Assembly (NCBI RefSeq): GCF_030063445.1
Contig: NZ_JASITD010000009.1
Coordinates: 1 to 64,000 of the forward strand
DNA from: Hymenobacter sp. H14-R3
GTDB lineage: Bacteria; Bacteroidota; Bacteroidia; Cytophagales; Hymenobacteraceae
DNA: 64,000 bases
Direction of reading: 5' to 3'
Below are positions 59,431 to 64,000 of this stretch, piece by piece (position 1 is the first letter of the stretch; the number at the start of each line of letters is the position of its first letter). A program made the translations under genes and the position numbers. The notes under the pieces were generated by a model, which made no database searches, had not been told where the DNA came from, and saw only the letters and a list, made by a program, of their open reading frames with translations.

Positions 59431-59563
59431 TTTACCTGGCTATCCTGCTGGATGATGGGTCCTCCAACAGTGAGTTCTGGCGCTTTTGAAGTGGCGTTAG
59501 GTATTGACTGCCCAATAGAAAGCGTGACAGTAGCCGGTCGTAAGTCCTGTTATATCTTGCGCC

Positions 59564-59953
59564 ATGCCCCGAACCCTGCTGCTCCTCGTGCTTGCCGTTG
59601 CCACCGTGCTGGAATTGATTCTCACCGGCGGCGCTTTCTTCGCCCCGGCTTTCACGCTGGCCAAGTTTGGTGTGAAATACGGGCCCGACACGGCGTTTCT
59701 GGGCTACCTCACGGGGTGGTTTCTGCTGTTTGTGACGCTGGTGGCGGGGCTGGCTTTTGCGCGGGTGCAGCAGGGGCGGCCCGGCTACGCGGGGCTGTGC
59801 TACCTGCTGGGGCTGTGGTGGGTAGGCATCGGCATTGGCATTTACGTGGCCTTCGGGCGGCCCGATAACCTGCTGCTCGATTCGCTTAAAGGACTGATAA
59901 TCATTGGCCTCACCTGGCAGTGTCGAGCTAAGGGCCTGGTGCTGCGGCGCTAG
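59564..59953 (+). CDS. Small membrane protein
   Basis: 129 aa with four transmembrane segments (LLLLVLAVATVLELILTGGAFF, FLLFVTLVAGLAF, GLCYLLGLWWVGIGIGIYVAF, LKGLIIIGLTW). Basic C-terminus AKGLVLRR. Hypothetical in Bacteroidota; function unknown. Same strand and 134 nt after the previous gene. Confidence 0.6.
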   Translation: MPRTLLLLVLAVATVLELILTGGAFFAPAFTLAKFGVKYGPDTAFLGYLTGWFLLFVTLVAGLAFARVQQGRPGYAGLCYLLGLWWVGIGIGIYVAFGRPDNLLLDSLKGLIIIGLTWQCRAKGLVLRR

Positions 59954-59986
59954 CGCCTAACTTGGCTATCGCCAACGCGTTACGCT

Positions 59987-60424
59987 ATGACCCGACCCAC
60001 TACCTCGTCCTTGCCCAAGCCCAAGCTGCTCTCGCCATTGGGCCGGGGGCTGGCCGCCGCGCAGCTCGCCAAAGAAACCCTCACCATTGTGCTGCTGGGC
60101 GTGCCGCTGCTGCTGGCCCAGCCCGTGCTGGCGCTGGCGGCGGTGCCGGGGCTGGTGCTCTACGCCTTTCGCTGGGTGCTGGTGCTGGGCCGCGTGGGGC
60201 AGCGGGGGGCCGCGCTGGTGTGGGGTTTCACGCTCATTGATGAGCTGTGGGGCCTGAGCCTCTACTTCCAGGCCTACGATGCGCCCACGGCCCGGCAGCT
60301 GCGCTACGTGAAGTGGAGCTACGGCCTGGGGCTCACCTTTACGCTGGCTGCGCTGCTCGAAATCGGCTACCGGCGCTACCGCGCCCGGCGCGGATTGCGC
60401 CGGGCACTGTTGCGGGCGGCGTAG
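59987..60424 (+). CDS. Small membrane protein
   Basis: 145 aa. Soluble N-terminus, then hydrophobic segments (LTIVLLGVPLLLAQPVLALAAV, GLVLYAFRWVLVL, GLTFTLAALLEIGY) and a basic Arg-rich tail (RRYRARRGLRRALLR). Not recognised. It lies 53 nt before the PBP1A gene but that gene has its own promoter element. Confidence 0.55.
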   Translation: MTRPTTSSLPKPKLLSPLGRGLAAAQLAKETLTIVLLGVPLLLAQPVLALAAVPGLVLYAFRWVLVLGRVGQRGAALVWGFTLIDELWGLSLYFQAYDAPTARQLRYVKWSYGLGLTFTLAALLEIGYRRYRARRGLRRALLRAA

Positions 60425-60440
60425 CGTTGGGCCTGGCAGG

Positions 60441-60448
60441 TATCTTTG
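60441..60448 (+). promoter_or_regulatory. PBP1A -7 element TATCTTTG
   Basis: Exact TAnnTTTG match, 28 nt before the ATG. Confidence 0.5.
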
Positions 60449-60476
60449 CCGTTCCCCGCTTCTGTACCTGCCGTTC

Positions 60477-62879
60477 ATGGCCGACGAAAAACTGCCGCTT
60501 GCTGCTCCCAATTCCCCGCCTGGCCGCCCCGGCGCGGCCGCCCGCAAGCGGCCCGGCCGCGGCACCCGCCGCCTGGTGCGCGTAGCCTGGACGCTCTTCT
60601 TCATCGGTATCGGCTTTTTCCTGGCTTACCCGCTACTGGTGCGTAGTAACTTCCTGTTCCTGTTTGGTAAGTCGCCGAGCCTCGAAGAGCTCGAAAACCC
60701 CAAGGTGGAGCAGGCCTCGCAGCTGTTCACCTCCGATGGCGTGCTCATTGGCCGTTACTTCCGCGAAAACCGTTCGCCGGTGCGCCTCAGCCAGATGTCG
60801 CCCTGGCTGGTGAAGGCCCTGGTAGCCACCGAAGACGCCCGCTACTACGACCACTCGGGCATTGATGCGCCCTCGCTGGCGGCCTCCGTCTACTACGGCC
60901 TGCGCGGCGATAAGCGCGGCGGTTCCACCATCAGCCAGCAGCTGGCCAAGAATTTATACAAAACCCGCCGGGCCGAAAACCGGGGTGCCCTCAGCCACAT
61001 ACCCGGCGTGGGCACGGTGGTGGCCAAAACCAAGGAGTGGATAACGGCTGTGGAACTGGAGCGCCGCTACACCAAGCGCGAAATCCTGCGCATGTACCTC
61101 AATACCGTCGAGTACGGCTCCAACGCCTTCGGCATTAAGGTGGCGGCCAAAACGTTTTTCAGCACCTCGCCCGATAGCCTCACGGCCGTGCAGGCGGCCA
61201 CGCTGGTGGGGCTGCTCAATAACCCCACCGCCTTCAACCCGAAGTTTCACCCGGCGGCCTCGCGCCGCCGCCGCAACGTGGTGCTCCAGCGCCTGGGCCA
61301 GGCCGGCGCGCTCAAGCCCGCCGAGGTAGCCGCGCTGCAAGCCGAGCCCATTGTGCTTGATTACCAGGTAGAAAAGCATATCGACGGGCCCGATACGTAT
61401 TTCCGCGGGGCCATCGGCCAGGCCGTGAATCATTGGTGCGAGGCCCACGGCTACGACATGTACCGCGACGGCCTGCGCATCTACACCAGCATCGACTCGC
61501 GCATGCAGGACCACGCCGAGCAGGCCGTGCACCAGCGCATGAAGGCGTTGCAGCAGCAGTTCGATAATTTCTGGCGCAACCGCAACCAGAACCCCTGGGT
61601 GGACGAGGACGGCAACGAAATCCCCAACTTCATCGAAAACCAGATGCGGCGCACCGAGAGCTACAAGAGCCTCGCCGCCCGCTACCAGGGCCAGCCCGCC
61701 CGCCTCGACTCAGCCCTGCACGCCAAGCGCCCGATGAAGGTATTTACCTGGAAAAAAGACGATGGCGATACCACCCTGGTGATGTCGCCGCTCGATTCGC
61801 TGGCCTACTACAAGCACTTTTTGCAAGCCGGCATGATGACCATGGACCCCTTCACGGGCTCCATCAAGGCCTGGGTGGGCGGGCTCGACTACCGCTTTTT
61901 TCAGTACGACCACGTGAAGCAGGGCAAGCGCCAGGCGGGCTCCACGTTCAAGCCCTTCGTGTACCTCACGGCCCTCGCCAACGGCTACTCGCCCTGCGAC
62001 CGCATCCGCGACCAGCGCGTGACGATTAACTACGTCGAAAACGGCAAGCCCATGCAGTGGCAGCCCGACAACGTGACCCGCGAATACACGGGCACCAACA
62101 TGACGCTGCGCTCGGCCATGGCCCGCTCGGTAAACTCCGTAACGGCCCAGCTGACCGAGAAAGTGGGCTGGGGCCGGGTAGCCGAATACGCGCATAAAGT
62201 GGGCATTACCAGCCCGTTGCTGGCGGTGCCCAGCATCGGCCTGGGCTCGGCCGGCGACGTGAGCGTGTACGAGATGGTGGACGCCTACTCCACGTTTATG
62301 AACAACGGCTTCCGCTCCGAGCCGCGCCTGATTACGCGCATCGAGGACCGCAACGGCAACGTCATTCAGCAGTTTGACCCCGTGCAGAAGCGTGCCATCT
62401 CGCCCGAAACGGCCTGGCTGATGACCTACATGCTGCGCGGCGGCATGGAGGAGCCCGGCGGCACCTCGCAGGGTCTCTGGGATTTTCAAGACCTGTGGCG
62501 CAAAAACAACCAGATTGGCGGCAAAACCGGCACCACCTCCAACTACTCCGACGGCTGGTACATGGGCCTCACCAAAGACCTGGTTTCGGGCGTGTGGGTG
62601 GGCGGCGAAGACCGCAGTATCCACTTTTTCCGCTCGCAGCAGGGCGAGGGCGGCCGCATGGCGCTGCCCATTTTCGGCCGCTACATGGAGAGCATCTACA
62701 AGGATAAAAGCCTGGGCTACGACTACGGCCCCTTCCCCAAGCCGCCCACCAAAATCAACCGCAAGTACGTGTGCTACACCGAGTACGAGCCGCGCCGCCG
62801 CGCCGAGGCCGTCGACACAATCTCGGCCGATAACCTGCTGGACCAGCTAAACCGGGGCAGTAAGGACAGCGTGCGCTAA
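60477..62879 (+). CDS. Bifunctional penicillin-binding protein 1A
   Basis: 800 aa. Polymerises and cross-links peptidoglycan. A Pro/Arg-rich cytoplasmic N-terminus precedes one transmembrane helix (about 35-55). GT51 domain at about 85-260: ATEDARYYDHSGID, GGSTISQQLAKNLY and the ERRYTKREILRMYLN helix. Transpeptidase domain at about 430-745: SxxK in AGSTFKP (Ser near 488), SxN in SVNS, KTGT near 682. The usual catalytic set is intact. C-terminus is charged and short. Class A PBP of the PBP1A/PonA type. Confidence 0.95.
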   Translation: MADEKLPLAAPNSPPGRPGAAARKRPGRGTRRLVRVAWTLFFIGIGFFLAYPLLVRSNFLFLFGKSPSLEELENPKVEQASQLFTSDGVLIGRYFRENRSPVRLSQMSPWLVKALVATEDARYYDHSGIDAPSLAASVYYGLRGDKRGGSTISQQLAKNLYKTRRAENRGALSHIPGVGTVVAKTKEWITAVELERRYTKREILRMYLNTVEYGSNAFGIKVAAKTFFSTSPDSLTAVQAATLVGLLNNPTAFNPKFHPAASRRRRNVVLQRLGQAGALKPAEVAALQAEPIVLDYQVEKHIDGPDTYFRGAIGQAVNHWCEAHGYDMYRDGLRIYTSIDSRMQDHAEQAVHQRMKALQQQFDNFWRNRNQNPWVDEDGNEIPNFIENQMRRTESYKSLAARYQGQPARLDSALHAKRPMKVFTWKKDDGDTTLVMSPLDSLAYYKHFLQAGMMTMDPFTGSIKAWVGGLDYRFFQYDHVKQGKRQAGSTFKPFVYLTALANGYSPCDRIRDQRVTINYVENGKPMQWQPDNVTREYTGTNMTLRSAMARSVNSVTAQLTEKVGWGRVAEYAHKVGITSPLLAVPSIGLGSAGDVSVYEMVDAYSTFMNNGFRSEPRLITRIEDRNGNVIQQFDPVQKRAISPETAWLMTYMLRGGMEEPGGTSQGLWDFQDLWRKNNQIGGKTGTTSNYSDGWYMGLTKDLVSGVWVGGEDRSIHFFRSQQGEGGRMALPIFGRYMESIYKDKSLGYDYGPFPKPPTKINRKYVCYTEYEPRRRAEAVDTISADNLLDQLNRGSKDSVR

Positions 62880-62882
62880 TAG

Positions 62883-63524
62883 CTACTGCGGCCCCTCAGC
62901 GGTCCACAACGCGGCGGGCAAGCCCAACCGCGCCGCCAGCTTAAGCAAGGTGGCGTGGTAGTATTTGTTGGTGCTTGAATATGCAAACTCACTGCTGAAT
63001 AGCTCGCGCGCCGCTTCTTGATAGCCCGCCCGATAAAGCGTTTCAATTTGCACGGATGGGAAATCGGCGCGATGGCCGGCCAGTAGGATGGCGTAAATAG
63101 CTTTTTTATCTTTTACGGCCGCTAGATAGGGGTAGATTTGCTGAGTGAATTTTGTTTGCAACTGGCTGAACAATAAATATTTATCTGAAATGCTCGTAAG
63201 CACAAACCACCCAGTAGGGGAGTTGCCGGTGAGCGTACTAATTCGCTTGCGCACTACGCAGGCGGGCTCTGTAAACCTTTTCCCCGACGTTTCGCCGCAC
63301 AAATAATAGTCGTAATCCAGCAGGTAGAGGCCGACGTTGATGACGAAGGACAGTTCCGTTGCTGAGTTGTACGAAGCCTTTTCAAATTGCACTATTTTGC
63401 CCCAGCCATCCGCATCAACGTAGCGAAAGTTATTGCCCGACTTCTTGTAGCCCAGCTTTTTAAACGCGGGCCACAAAATGTCTTTTACCAATTCGTTGAA
63501 GTCCGAGGTAAGGTCAGGTAGCAT
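62883..63524 (-). CDS. DUF4304 protein
   Basis: 213 aa from ATG 63524. The start DFNELVKDILWPAFKKLGYKKSGNNF is the DUF4304 signature, followed by KIVQFEKASYNSATELSFVINVGLYL. The rest is a mixed alpha/beta domain. Codon use and base composition are lower in GC than neighbours, and such proteins often occur beside mobile or defence genes, but nothing of that sort is seen here. Function unknown. It converges with the PBP1A gene. Confidence 0.8.
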   Translation of the reverse strand: MLPDLTSDFNELVKDILWPAFKKLGYKKSGNNFRYVDADGWGKIVQFEKASYNSATELSFVINVGLYLLDYDYYLCGETSGKRFTEPACVVRKRISTLTGNSPTGWFVLTSISDKYLLFSQLQTKFTQQIYPYLAAVKDKKAIYAILLAGHRADFPSVQIETLYRAGYQEAARELFSSEFAYSSTNKYYHATLLKLAARLGLPAALWTAEGPQ

Positions 63525-63616
63525 GGGAGTGGGGCCGGGCGCATAACCAAAGCGCCCGGCCCGCAAAAATGCAGACCAGGCGCTTGCGCCAAGTAGTTGC
63601 GCGGCGCAACTACCCG

Positions 63617-64000
63617 CTACTTTTTAACCACCCGAATGCTGATGCGGCGATTGAGCGCCCGGCCCTGGGGCGTGTTATTGGACACAATAAAGTGCTGAGG
63701 GCCATAGCCTTTGAACTGGATATTCTGCGCGGGCAGGCCCATGGTGCTCAGCGTGAACATGGCCGTTTTGGCGCGCTCTTCGCTGAGCTTATAATTGTGT
63801 GCGGCCACCCCGGAGCTATCGGTGTAGCCCCCGATTTTGACCATCGCCTTTGGGAAGGTCTTGATAATATCGGCCACGTTTTGCAGTTGCTGCGCCGACT
63901 CGGGCGTGAGGGTGGCCTGGCCGGTTTCGAAGTACACGCGGTCAAAATTAATCCAGCCCTTGGTGCGGTTCACCGAGTCTACCAGCACCGTGGGCGTGGC
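63617..64000 (-). CDS. OmpA-family protein, C-terminal part (truncated by window edge)
   Basis: At least 127 aa; the reading frame continues beyond 64000. It holds an OmpA peptidoglycan-binding domain: INFDRVYFETGQATLTPES, IGGYTDSSGVAAHNYKLSEERAK, and NRRISIRVVKK at the end. Binds diaminopimelate of the cell wall through the Asp and Arg of the T-D-x(10)-L-S-x-x-R-A stretch. An N-terminal part, probably a lipoprotein or porin-like domain, lies outside the window. Confidence 0.85.
   Translation of the reverse strand, partial: ATPTVLVDSVNRTKGWINFDRVYFETGQATLTPESAQQLQNVADIIKTFPKAMVKIGGYTDSSGVAAHNYKLSEERAKTAMFTLSTMGLPAQNIQFKGYGPQHFIVSNNTPQGRALNRRISIRVVKK

Noticed and set aside
1..64000. tRNA genes, prophage or IS transposase
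   Set aside because: I looked for T-loop signatures (GGTTCRA type), integrases and transposase motifs and did not find any convincing case.

Overview
The window looks like a chromosome segment from a GC-rich member of the Bacteroidota, most likely a Hymenobacter-like member of the Cytophagales. Four lines of evidence support this. Four genes end in a type IX secretion (T9SS) C-terminal sorting domain. Several families typical of the phylum are present (DUF1573, DUF2911, DUF4197, a fused alpha/beta E1 dehydrogenase, STELLO/DUF288, Rho with a long disordered insert). Several starts carry the Bacteroidota -7 promoter element TAnnTTTG. Ribosome binding sites are weak or absent. There is no rRNA, no tRNA that I could recognise, no CRISPR array and no prophage or IS transposase. 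The content is mainly housekeeping and metabolic genes separated by many long inverted repeats.

Layout. 1-9981: a 5'-deficient T9SS beta-helix gene, a VOC dioxygenase-like protein, a META lipoprotein, a DUF1573 protein, a fused thiamine-dependent E1, a lipoprotein, a LuxE-like protein and an NtrC-like regulator. 10071-10600: rnpB (RNase P RNA, minus strand) with promoter and terminator. 10698-16584: an S33-type hydrolase, a STELLO glycosyltransferase-like protein, a frameshifted cupin pseudogene, a metallophosphoesterase, a small secreted protein and a DUF2027/Smr protein. 16939-27713: a carbohydrate region with a secreted GH13 amylase (LacI-type operator upstream), another T9SS protein, a GH53 galactanase that has lost its second catalytic residue, a GH5-like hydrolase, a BadF-type (N-acetylglucosamine kinase-like) sugar kinase and a DAC-domain protein. 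27937-36881: small hypothetical genes, a flavoprotein, a CPA-type antiporter, a ClC channel with CBS domains and an AddB-like nuclease. 37132-37924: a tandem pair of short, paralogous cysteine-rich proteins that I do not recognise.

38171-50342 holds a PIG-L deacetylase, aspartate kinase, a CocE/NonD hydrolase, a DUF2911 protein with a paralogous small neighbour, serS and rho. 50435-53749 holds a GAF protein, a UbiA prenyltransferase with a methyltransferase, and a DUF4197 protein. 54122-60424 is a series of small membrane proteins around a winged-helix regulator, with a probable shared palindromic operator, a DUF4173 protein, and a Coq4-like plus ferritin-like diiron pair. 60477-64000 holds PBP1A, a DUF4304 protein and the 3' part of an OmpA-family gene that runs off the end.

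The clearest structural theme is repetitive extragenic palindromes. One family (core GGTAAGCTTTAGCTTGCC) occurs 11 times at four loci, almost always within a few bases of a start or stop codon and preceded by GTGC or GTAG. Other families form near-perfect hairpins with arms of 14-54 nt. The best candidates for undescribed biology are the paired CxxCWAAGYCA small proteins, the repeat system that sits at gene boundaries, and the Coq4-like/diiron pair in what should be a menaquinone organism.
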